The notes: generated from the sequence alone by a model not told the origin. A DNA stretch of 64,000 nt from an uncultured Pelagibacteraceae bacterium (GCA_902628305.1 CACOMK010000003.1:1-64000), one strand, 5' to 3'. Counted from the first letter of the stretch, positions 34,805 through 43,348 are shown. Translations and numbers: made by a program.

Positions 34805-36094
34805 ATGAGTTTAAAAAAATATTACAACATTGCGAAAATAAAACTCTTTCCTATAACAAGAAGTTTGACAGGTAATGGGGTAAAAAAAACACTAAATATT
34901 ATACAAAAAGAACTTCCTAAACTCAAAATTAAAAGATTTAAATCAGGGACAAAAGTTTTTGATTGGAATATTCCAGAAGAATGGAATGTAAAAGATGCTT
35001 ATGTGATTGATAAATATAATAATAAAATTATTGATTTTAAAAAAAATAACTTACATTTAGTTGGATACTCAACTCCTATTAAAAAAAATATTACAAAAAG
35101 AGAATTATTTAAAAATTTATATTTTTTAAAAGATCAACCTAAAGCGATACCATATATAACTTCTTATTATAAAAGAAGATGGGGTTTTTGTATTTCTTAT
35201 AATGAGTATAAAATTTTAGATAAGCGATATTCTTTAAATGATAAATTTAATGTGGTTATTAATTCAAATTTAAACAAAAGAGGTAATTTAAATTATGGTG
35301 AATTAATTTTAAAAGGTAAATCCAAAAAGGAAATTTTAATTTCTACATATATTTGTCATCCCTCAATGGCAAACAATGAATTATCTGGACCTATAGTGTC
35401 TATGGGATTAATAAATTATTTTAAGAATAAAAAATTAAACAAAACTTTAAGATTTGTTTTTATTCCAGAAACAATTGGTTCAATATCTTATTTGAGTAGA
35501 AATCTTACATATTTAAAAGAGAATGTTATTGGGGGATATAACCTTTCTTGTATTGGTGACGAAAGGCAACACTCTTGTATGTTTTCTAAATATCAAAATT
35601 CACCATCTGACGAAGCGGTTATTGAAGCATATAAATTACTAAAAATAAAAAATTATAAAGTTTATCCATTTTTAAACAGAGGTTCAGATGAAAGACAATA
35701 TAATTCTCCTGGTATTGATTTAAAAATTTCTTCAATTTTTAGAACAAAATATGGTGAATACCCTGAATATCATACTTCATTAGATAATTTTAATCTTGTT
35801 ACATTAAAAGGTTGTGTTGGAGGATTTAATGTTGCTAGAAAATCAATAGAAATATTATTAGAAAGAATTTATCCTAAATGTAAAATAATGTGTGAACCAC
35901 AAATGGGTAAAAGAGGTCTCTATTCAACCTTATCTACTAAAAATGAAAAAAAATTAACCAGAAGTTATATGAATTTTCTTCAATATGCTGATGGAACAAA
36001 TTCTTTAGAAAAGATCTCTAATTTAATTAAATTAGAATTAAATTCTGTTAAAAAAATTAATAGTATTTTATTTAAAAACAATCTACTAGATTAA
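34805..36094 (+). CDS. DUF4910/DUF2172-type aminopeptidase-like protein with C-terminal winged-helix-like region
   Basis: STYICHPSMANNELSGP, RGSDERQYNSPGIDL, EYPEYHTSLDNF; recognised from family memory, not searched. Confidence 0.75.
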   Translation: MSLKKYYNIAKIKLFPITRSLTGNGVKKTLNIIQKELPKLKIKRFKSGTKVFDWNIPEEWNVKDAYVIDKYNNKIIDFKKNNLHLVGYSTPIKKNITKRELFKNLYFLKDQPKAIPYITSYYKRRWGFCISYNEYKILDKRYSLNDKFNVVINSNLNKRGNLNYGELILKGKSKKEILISTYICHPSMANNELSGPIVSMGLINYFKNKKLNKTLRFVFIPETIGSISYLSRNLTYLKENVIGGYNLSCIGDERQHSCMFSKYQNSPSDEAVIEAYKLLKIKNYKVYPFLNRGSDERQYNSPGIDLKISSIFRTKYGEYPEYHTSLDNFNLVTLKGCVGGFNVARKSIEILLERIYPKCKIMCEPQMGKRGLYSTLSTKNEKKLTRSYMNFLQYADGTNSLEKISNLIKLELNSVKKINSILFKNNLLD

Positions 36095-36097
36095 TTT

Positions 36098-36964
36098 ATG
36101 AAAAAAACTAAAGCTTTTCAATTTTTTAACAAAGATACTTCAGTTAAAGAATATTCTGATATGTACAAAAAATTAAGATTAGATATTAGGTATCCTGCCA
36201 ATGTCAAAAGAGAGCAGATTTTTGTAAAACTTTTAAAAAAACATAAACCTAAAAAAATTATAGATGCTGGTTGTGGTGCTGGAATGCCGCTTATTGATAT
36301 TAAAAAGAAAGGTTTTAATATTATTGGTTACGATAAAGCAAAAAATATGGTTATAGAAGCAAAAGAAAATCTTAAAAAAAATAGATTGTCTCCTGATTTA
36401 GTGTTTTATGATGATTTTGAAAATCCTAAAAAAATTAAAAATAATTCTGTAGATTGTATAATTGGTATGGGCGCTTTTTATTATGCTAAAAATGTTAATA
36501 AAACACTTTTAAATCAGAAAAAAAAATTAAAAAAAAATGGTAGGTTAATATTTTCATTAAGAAATAAGTTATTTGATCTAATCACCCTAAATAATTACAC
36601 TAAAAAATTCTTGGATGAGATTTATGAAGTTAAAGATTTAAAAAAAGAATGGAAAAATAAATATAAAAATTTAACAAAGAATTATACTGATAGAAAAAAA
36701 ATAAAGTTAGAAAAAAACATCGATGAAGCAGGTGTTCACAATCACATTCCTCACAACCCCTTAACTATTTCTGATGAAATGGCAAAATTAGGCTTGTCTG
36801 TAGAAGGTATATATTTTTATCACTTTCACGCGTTCCCACCAGTGTTTGAAGTACTTGATAAAAATTATTTTAGAAAAATTTCTTGGAAAATAGACAATCC
36901 ACTTGATTGGAGGGGCTTTTTCTTAGCATCTACTTTTGTTATTGATTGTAAAAAAATCTTTTAA
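36098..36964 (+). CDS. Class I SAM-dependent methyltransferase
   Basis: IIDAGCGAGMPLIDIKKKGFNIIGYD motif I/II. Confidence 0.85.
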   Translation: MKKTKAFQFFNKDTSVKEYSDMYKKLRLDIRYPANVKREQIFVKLLKKHKPKKIIDAGCGAGMPLIDIKKKGFNIIGYDKAKNMVIEAKENLKKNRLSPDLVFYDDFENPKKIKNNSVDCIIGMGAFYYAKNVNKTLLNQKKKLKKNGRLIFSLRNKLFDLITLNNYTKKFLDEIYEVKDLKKEWKNKYKNLTKNYTDRKKIKLEKNIDEAGVHNHIPHNPLTISDEMAKLGLSVEGIYFYHFHAFPPVFEVLDKNYFRKISWKIDNPLDWRGFFLASTFVIDCKKIF

Positions 36965-37035
36965 ACCCTACTTTTCACATATCATCTAATCAAGTTTTCA
37001 AATATATTGACATTTTTCTAATATTTTTATCAAGG

Positions 37036-37125
37036 ATGAATTCTAAATTAATAATTTATAACAAAAGTGATTACTTAAAAATTGTTTTAAAACTCCGTAG
37101 AGAGGTTTTTACAAAAAATTATTGA
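37036..37125 (+). pseudogene. Possible truncated 5' fragment of a CDS ending next to the att repeat
   Basis: aagg-ATG then MNSKLIIYNKSDYLKIVLKLRREVFTKNY*, 25 bp before repeat copy 2; not in the supplied ORF track because it is short. Confidence 0.3.
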
Positions 37126-37150
37126 TATTATTAGATAATATTAAAAAAGA

Positions 37151-37175
37151 GGGGCGTTCTGTTGCCAGGTGCCCC
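37151..37175 (+). repeat. att-like direct repeat copy 2 (25 bp): ggggcgttctgttgccaggtgcccc
   Basis: Exact 25-bp match to copy 3 at 43324. Confidence 0.95.
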
Positions 37176-37583
37176 GAACTTTGTTTCTTGAATCCTGAAA
37201 AACAGTAATCAATCAGGGTGGATCATATCATATGGGTTGTAGGGGTCAAATTAGGAACATCACGACCAAATGTAGACTCAAAAATGAGTCGGGATAAGAC
37301 TCCTGTCGGTCGCTCCTGTTGGAGCTCCCTCCATGGCTCCCCAAGGGATCCTAGTTAAATCCAAGAATTGCAATCCCGTATAATATCGACTCCACCTTTT
37401 ACATAGAAAGGGATCCTACTGCTCTAGGTGTATAGCAAGTCTTTTACAGTCAAACCCATTAAAAACATTTTTAGAAACAAAAGCTTAGCCCAAAAAATTT
37501 TACAAAATTTTGAAACATTTTGACTCAAAATGGACTGGAGCTGCAGGGTGTTTGGCTAATGCAATAAGCATCTTGGATCATGA

Positions 37584-37820
37584 AACTTAACTTGAATTTC
37601 GAGGTAATTTGAATGCATCAGTTACCTTGAATTCCCTTAAATCTTTACTTTGAAAAAAATGAGTCTTTATGCAAATAAGTGAGTCTTTTCAACGTAACTT
37701 AACGTAATATTCAGAGCTACATACGAGTTATTCGAGGTAAGTAAAGGTAACTCCAGGGGGTCTTTTGGAGCTGCTCAAAACTTTTTCAGATTAAGTTTTC
37801 AAGTTAAATAAAGTTAAGTT
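37584..37820. repeat. Cluster of short iteron-like repeats (AACTTAA/TTAAGTT) in noncoding DNA
   Basis: AACTTAA at 37584 and 37696, TTAAGTT at 37791 and 37814; also tcgaggtaa at about 37599 and 37732. Confidence 0.45.
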
Positions 37821-38023
37821 TTGGGGGAATGGCAAGTATTGGTACTTATTAAAACTTTCTGAATTAGTCTCCCGAACAAAAATTCACAGTTACCACTCCC
37901 ATATCTTTCTTACATTGCAACACAGTAAAATCAACAACTCGTCAAATTTTTTTCCATGTTGCAACGGGGATAAATTTTTTTGACAAGTTTGCAATTTAGC
38001 CATGTAGCCGTGTAAGAGAATCA

Positions 38024-40225
38024 TCATTTCGATTTTTTCTTTTTTGTCTTTTTAGTTTTTTTGGTTTTTGATCCAGGGCTCTTGGTACTAGCTGCAGGGA
38101 TCTTGTCCACTGCAACTCTGTGATCTGTAAAGAATGGTTTATAAAGTTTACTGATCTCAGCTGCCGTTTTATTTTTAAGCTCATCATGATTTCTGATTAT
38201 CCAAACTGTAGCTCTTTGAGCAACCTGAGGTATTGGAACTTGTTTCACACATTTACCACCAATTAAGGCTAATGCATTTGCAACTTCTCTTTCTCTGGTA
38301 ACTTTTAATTTTGCTTCTCTTTTTAAGAAATCAAATAACTCTAATGTTGTTACCATAGGTCTATCAAATGGGTGTGATCCCTGAGCAAATTGTTCTTTGA
38401 TATAATCATTGAGAGGTCTATCAGCCATATCGGACATTTCATCTCGATACTTTGTCCAGGGCGCAGGTGCCAATGGGTTAAACTTACTTAAATTTCTATC
38501 AAGTAAATCTGCCAAAACTCCTGCAGGTAAATCGCCAAACAATCTTTGATTATGAAACTCATCAAGCAGCTGCTCATTTCTTTTTGCTTCACTAAAATAA
38601 ACAAAGTACCTAACCTCATTTTTTGGAATAGGGAATGCATCTCTGTAATTGGTATTGATCCAATAATTTGTGACTGTATCTTGCTCAGAGTATTCCTTAT
38701 ACAGCTGCCTTACTCCAATGCTGCCCTCAGTAATAATTGTTTTAAGAGTATTTATAAGCTGTGCTTTTTCACTCCAACTCCCTGAGCTCTTTGCTTCATC
38801 AATTAAAACAGTTTGGTAATTTAATAGATAATTTTTACCTTTATCTAATGCTTCAGCTAATTCAATCTTTCGGGTGTTCTTATGTCCTAAGATATCTCTG
38901 TGCAGGTCAAACAATGATCCTTTCCCTAATTGAAATTCATCTGATTGCATAATGATTGCATTCCTAATTTTTACACCAGGATTTTGCATAGGAAATGAAT
39001 ACCAATCTAAGAAATAATTTCTTTCTTTTTCATGTGGGATTATATGTTCCAACATTGCATAAAAAATATCAGTATCAGCTTTAGGATCTGGCTGCAGCTC
39101 ATTCTTCTCATAGACATTAATCATTATCTTTTTATCTACATGCACAAATCTTTTTGGGTCATTTGGTTTATAAGTAAAATCCACACAGACTTTGCTATCA
39201 GGGTGTTTTTTCCAAAACAGTAACGGGGTGTATTTTGCATCTCTAAAATATTTTGCATATTTCACATCGATAGCTTCTGCATCGTACATTTCCTTATCTT
39301 CCAGATCATAGTATTTTTTTTGTTTCATCATGTATGCAATTCGATTAACAAATTCATGAGTAAACTTTGGCAGCTCTGATCTTCCAGTTATTGCATATAA
39401 GATATTTTTAAAATTATCTTTTTGCTTATCATTCCAACCTAAAGATTTTGCTAATGTAGGTAACCCAACTATCTCTTTGTTTGGATCATCATTTTTATAG
39501 ACATGTTTTACTTTGGCTAATCTTTCTTTAGTGTCATCTCTTGCAAGATTACTAACAACCTCAATCAAGTGTAATGTATCAGCTTCCTCAACTTTGTGGT
39601 GCCATAGTGTTGCTGCTACTTCCCAGATATATTTGTTCCTTTCTGCTTTTGCATAATTCCTAAGAATTACCCCTGCAGCTGCTAACATTGCCGTGGATTT
39701 ATATAAAGAATCATAAGTAGTTTCGCCTATAGTTTCATACTCATTCCATTCAACATGTTCATTTTCAGGATACTTACCTGAGCACATAGAATAATGATCA
39801 TAAGCTCTTAACTCGACTAGGGTCTTTTTTGCAACATCTTCATCTTCAAATATAAAAGCTTTGCGAGTATGTTTTTTATTAAGATCTAAAACTTTATATA
39901 ACCAATGAGATGCAGGTGTACTTTCCCTCCCATATTTCATTTTTGTTGGTGGCATAAACTCATGAGCAAGAGCTCTCGTTTCTGCACAGTCAAGATCTAG
40001 GTCTAAGATGTTACCCTCGCCAGTAATGATATGATAATTTGCAAATGGTTTTATTTCCTCAGTAGATTTAATTATTTTTTTTCTTCGCTTATCCCATGAG
40101 ATATCTACTTGCTTTGTTCCATAATCATATTCAAAGATTGTTGCATTTTCTCTGAGTAGAACTGCTAGGGCATCTTTATTTAGTATTGCAGCTTTATTGT
40201 TGATTTTAGGGGCTTCTGAGCTCAT
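38024..40225 (-). CDS. Primase-polymerase/SF3 helicase-like replication protein (DUF5906-like C-terminal half)
   Basis: N-terminal prim-pol-like GNILDLDLDCAETRAL...GRESTPASHWLYKV; C-terminal ATPase-like GKGSLFD...NYQTVLIDEAKSSGSWSEKAQLINTLKTIITEGSIGVRQLYKE; ...YWINTNYRDAFPI. Confidence 0.75.
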   Translation of the reverse strand: MSSEAPKINNKAAILNKDALAVLLRENATIFEYDYGTKQVDISWDKRRKKIIKSTEEIKPFANYHIITGEGNILDLDLDCAETRALAHEFMPPTKMKYGRESTPASHWLYKVLDLNKKHTRKAFIFEDEDVAKKTLVELRAYDHYSMCSGKYPENEHVEWNEYETIGETTYDSLYKSTAMLAAAGVILRNYAKAERNKYIWEVAATLWHHKVEEADTLHLIEVVSNLARDDTKERLAKVKHVYKNDDPNKEIVGLPTLAKSLGWNDKQKDNFKNILYAITGRSELPKFTHEFVNRIAYMMKQKKYYDLEDKEMYDAEAIDVKYAKYFRDAKYTPLLFWKKHPDSKVCVDFTYKPNDPKRFVHVDKKIMINVYEKNELQPDPKADTDIFYAMLEHIIPHEKERNYFLDWYSFPMQNPGVKIRNAIIMQSDEFQLGKGSLFDLHRDILGHKNTRKIELAEALDKGKNYLLNYQTVLIDEAKSSGSWSEKAQLINTLKTIITEGSIGVRQLYKEYSEQDTVTNYWINTNYRDAFPIPKNEVRYFVYFSEAKRNEQLLDEFHNQRLFGDLPAGVLADLLDRNLSKFNPLAPAPWTKYRDEMSDMADRPLNDYIKEQFAQGSHPFDRPMVTTLELFDFLKREAKLKVTREREVANALALIGGKCVKQVPIPQVAQRATVWIIRNHDELKNKTAAEISKLYKPFFTDHRVAVDKIPAASTKSPGSKTKKTKKTKKKKSK

Positions 40226-40662
40226 TAATCGTCCCTCCCCATACTTAGCCTTAAAAGTGTTCGCACAACTTCTTTTTCAGCTTCGGTCAACTGTGAAAGA
40301 GCTTTACCTGGTGCAACTGAATCTAAATCTAGTTTTTTAATTCTAGGTTTTTCTTTTTGCTTCAAGTAATCAGATAAGAATATAACCTTACCACCTCCAG
40401 CCATTTGCAAAGGTATATTTCTTAAATAGCTTTTAGGTTTTGATTTTAACCAATCAGTAAATGTTTGACCTTTTGTTTTCTCTTTTTCAAAGTCAACCCG
40501 TAACTGTGAGATAATATCTGATTCAAGATCAAAGATTATATCAGCCTCATCTTTTGCTAACTGCTGCAGCTGCTCTTTTTTGATAGGTTTATTTTTGTTC
40601 TCTACATTCCCACCTTTTGCATAAATATTAAATGTGGGATCTTTTATTGTTCTAATTGACAT
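40225..40662 (-). CDS. Hypothetical protein, element-encoded
   Basis: 145 aa ORF, start/stop contact with primase ORF. Confidence 0.7.
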   Translation of the reverse strand: MSIRTIKDPTFNIYAKGGNVENKNKPIKKEQLQQLAKDEADIIFDLESDIISQLRVDFEKEKTKGQTFTDWLKSKPKSYLRNIPLQMAGGGKVIFLSDYLKQKEKPRIKKLDLDSVAPGKALSQLTEAEKEVVRTLLRLSMGRDD

Positions 40663-40987
40663 GTCTAAATACCTCCAATCTCTTTTGTAATTTTTTGATT
40701 TGTTCGTCTTGATCTGACAGCATCTTTTGAGCTGTAGTTAGGAAACCAATTAGACTTTCCTCAGATACTTTGTTTCTTTCCTCTAATGATGCAACAGCTT
40801 TCGCAAGATTTTCAATTACCTTAACTGACTTTCTTGCAAGTAGTGACATTGATTTATAATCAATCTGATCGTGTTGACATACTGCAATCTTCCTGCTCAA
40901 CTTATTTCTTTTGAGTAGAGCTTCTCTGATTGTTTTGGATTTAGGATATCTTTCTGTTAAATGTTTTTTCGGGATCCTAGGCATCAT
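40652..40987 (-). CDS. Hypothetical basic/coiled-coil protein, element-encoded
   Basis: 111 aa, overlaps neighbours by about 10 bp in operon fashion. Confidence 0.65.
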   Translation of the reverse strand: MMPRIPKKHLTERYPKSKTIREALLKRNKLSRKIAVCQHDQIDYKSMSLLARKSVKVIENLAKAVASLEERNKVSEESLIGFLTTAQKMLSDQDEQIKKLQKRLEVFRHVN

Positions 40988-41426
40988 CTACCCCCAAAAT
41001 ATATGCAAGACCTGCTAACTGTTTTTTTGAACGTCTTGGTGGTTTTATCTCTTCAACAGGAATATCTTCGATAGCACCATAAGTATGAGTGATTGTATTC
41101 TCAAATGGATTTATTTTAGGTAATGCTGCAATGTCAATTTTTACTGCAGCCCCAGTATCAGGTTTCTTGCTGAATGGCTCTCTACGTGGCTCTGAGGGAT
41201 TCTTTTTTTTATATTTTCGCTCAATATCTCTGAATTGCTTCTTTTCCTGATTATTAGCAACAGACTTTAAAAGCTTATAATTATCCTGAGCTGTAAATTT
41301 TTTCTTTAATTCTTGCTCAGTATAAATCCCGTCATCAGCTGCATTGTAGATGTAATTTGTACCGTCATACTTATTCATTGCTTCAGTGATTGATTGATTA
41401 AATGTCTTTGTCTTTTTCATTATCAA
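40977..41426 (-). CDS. Hypothetical protein, element-encoded
   Basis: 149 aa, overlapping co-directional ORF. Confidence 0.65.
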   Translation of the reverse strand: MIMKKTKTFNQSITEAMNKYDGTNYIYNAADDGIYTEQELKKKFTAQDNYKLLKSVANNQEKKQFRDIERKYKKKNPSEPRREPFSKKPDTGAAVKIDIAALPKINPFENTITHTYGAIEDIPVEEIKPPRRSKKQLAGLAYILGVDDA

Positions 41427-41847
41427 CCTCCTTAACTAATTCCAAAATTCTAGGATCTTCGCTGCCTCTAAAGTATGCAGCTGCGTCCCCACTTAAATCA
41501 AACACCTCATTGAATTCTCTATCCATTTCTTTGTAGAGCTCATAAGCTTCATCTTGATTTAATTTTTTAGGCTTATATTTTTTTCTTAAATCTTTCTTAT
41601 TTGTTGCAGGGTTTGGATCATGCTTCATGATAAACTCGTTATGTCTATCCACATTGAAATTCCAGTTTTCCTGCTCTTTTGTTAGAGCTGCTTCTCTCTT
41701 AAATAGATTGCTTAATTTAAGCCAAAGATTAAGAGCTGCATCACTTGCTTTTACTGAAGATCTATAAGCATCTTTTAATGTATCTTTAAATGCATCTTCT
41801 ATTAATAGGTTTGAGTTGTGTCCTATATCACGTTTGTTTTTTTCCAT
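41398..41847 (-). CDS. Hypothetical protein, element-encoded
   Basis: 149 aa, MEKNKRDIGHNSNLLIEDAFKDTLKDAY...; overlapping co-directional ORF. Confidence 0.65.
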   Translation of the reverse strand: MEKNKRDIGHNSNLLIEDAFKDTLKDAYRSSVKASDAALNLWLKLSNLFKREAALTKEQENWNFNVDRHNEFIMKHDPNPATNKKDLRKKYKPKKLNQDEAYELYKEMDREFNEVFDLSGDAAAYFRGSEDPRILELVKEVDNEKDKDI

Positions 41848-42038
41848 TTATTACTCGCTGATTGTTTGGGAGGGTTACAGAGTGCAGCTGCACCCTCCAC
41901 ATTGATTTCATCAGCAATGGACTTTAGATGAATATTGTAGGTGTAAGAATTGGGAATATAATTATCGTTGCAACGATTAACCCAAATATTTCTGTGTATG
42001 TATTTCTCACTATTTATTTTTATCATTATAAACTCCAT
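41823..42038 (-). CDS. Hypothetical small protein, element-encoded
   Basis: 71 aa, first ORF of the run after the gap following int. Confidence 0.45.
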   Translation of the reverse strand: MEFIMIKINSEKYIHRNIWVNRCNDNYIPNSYTYNIHLKSIADEINVEGAAALCNPPKQSASNKWKKTNVI

Positions 42039-42225
42039 TACCTTAACTGCACTTATCTACGATGTTTCTTGATTATTTTTTCTTTGGTAAGATAGGAATT
42101 TATTTAAGCTCGTACTATCAACGAACAATACTTATATACAGATCAATCATGACTCTTTCAAGGCACATAATTGAGCTCAGCATATGCAAGTTTGGAAACC
42201 ATTAACCTGTAGGACTCTCTGTATA

Positions 42226-43257
42226 TTATCCTATAGATTTTTCTATTTTTTTAACTTTTTCAATTAAGTCTTCAGGTTTAATTCTTGCGTATCTTTGCAA
42301 CTGTTTCCAATCTTTATGTCCACTTAAAACTGACACCTCTGGAATTGTCATTCCACTTAATAATGCATTCGTACAGAAACAAGCTCTTAGATCATGAAAT
42401 CTAAAGTTACTAATAGCAGCTCTTCTACATGCAATATTGAAATGCTTTCTTAATCTTCTTGCTAAGATATTAAATAATGTATCCCCGAACCTGTGTCTTT
42501 TTAAAATTTCAAATGCTGTATCTGATAGAGGTATTGTTCTATCTTCCCCGTTCTTAGTGTCCAAGAATGTACAGAGTCTTTTTTCAAAATCTACATGATC
42601 TCTTTTGAGTTTTAATATTTCGCCCTGTCTTGCTCCAGTCTCATAAGCAAAGATAACTATATCTGATAGCACTGGCATATTGCCCATTAAACATGCTTCA
42701 AGTAACTTTTCATACTCAGCTTTTGTAAGTACACGATCCCTTGCATTTTTAACTTTATGCATCGTGACTAATTCAAATGGATTATACGGAGGCATTGTTA
42801 TTCCCCAAACTCTTTTTGCAGTGTTCCAAACATTTTGCAACATATGCAAATATTTATTTGTTGTAGCAGGAGCTCTAACTAGATCCGATTCTTTTTTAAA
42901 CTTATATAAATGATGAGCTTTCAACTGTGTAATTGTATAATTTGAAACTTCATTCCTAACTAATAGATTTATCTTTGCAGTCTCTTCCTTAACACCCTTT
43001 TTGTTGATAGTGATTTCATCTCTGTATTTTTCAAGCAAAGCTCTCACTGTAGTTTTAGATGCTTTAGTTAAATCTTCAAATTGACCTGTTTCAATTTCAT
43101 GCTCAATCTTCCTGCCCCACTTCTTACCAATCTTTAGGTCATCAAAACTTTTAGATAATCTTGGATAACCTTTACGTTGGATTTCAATTAACCACTTTCC
43201 TGATTTTTTTCTTCGATAGTACATTTCAATCACTTTCTGCAAAATAATCACAACCAC
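42226..43257 (-). CDS. int: Tyrosine recombinase/phage-type integrase
   Basis: TGARQGEILKL (Arg I), FRFHDLRACF (HxxR), LSGHKDWKQLQRYARI (H/Tyr) catalytic motifs; adjacent to att repeat. Confidence 0.95.
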   Translation of the reverse strand: MVVIILQKVIEMYYRRKKSGKWLIEIQRKGYPRLSKSFDDLKIGKKWGRKIEHEIETGQFEDLTKASKTTVRALLEKYRDEITINKKGVKEETAKINLLVRNEVSNYTITQLKAHHLYKFKKESDLVRAPATTNKYLHMLQNVWNTAKRVWGITMPPYNPFELVTMHKVKNARDRVLTKAEYEKLLEACLMGNMPVLSDIVIFAYETGARQGEILKLKRDHVDFEKRLCTFLDTKNGEDRTIPLSDTAFEILKRHRFGDTLFNILARRLRKHFNIACRRAAISNFRFHDLRACFCTNALLSGMTIPEVSVLSGHKDWKQLQRYARIKPEDLIEKVKKIEKSIG

Positions 43258-43323
43258 AGCCCGACCAAATTGCTTAACTGTTTAATTAACGATTGATTTG
43301 CTTAACGTTTCTTGAAAAGTTTA

Positions 43324-43348
43324 GGGGCGTTCTGTTGCCAGGTGCCCC
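43324..43348 (+). repeat. att-like direct repeat copy 3, forming the 3' end of the tmRNA coding piece
   Basis: 25-bp exact match to 37151-37175; contiguous with the ssrA coding piece on the minus strand. Confidence 0.95.

Larger units (their letters stand above)
37151..43348 (-). mobile_element. Integrated phage-satellite-like/integrative element with int, small unknown ORFs, primase-helicase; bounded by 25-bp direct repeats at ssrA
   Basis: Tyrosine integrase adjacent to one att copy, flanking exact repeats, replication protein, co-directional operon, no recognisable virion genes. Confidence 0.8.

Noticed and set aside
37996-38187. 63-aa ORF overlapping the 3' end of the primase ORF
   Set aside because: Out-of-frame overlap on the same strand as a long, plausible CDS; low-complexity Lys/Arg-rich.
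34763-43348. CRISPR-like interpretation of the three identical 21-25 bp repeats
   Set aside because: Spacing is 2.4 and 6.2 kb with genes between and the sequence is part of ssrA; att sites explain it.
37151-43348. Complete prophage
   Set aside because: Too small, and no terminase, portal, capsid, tail or lysis genes recognised.
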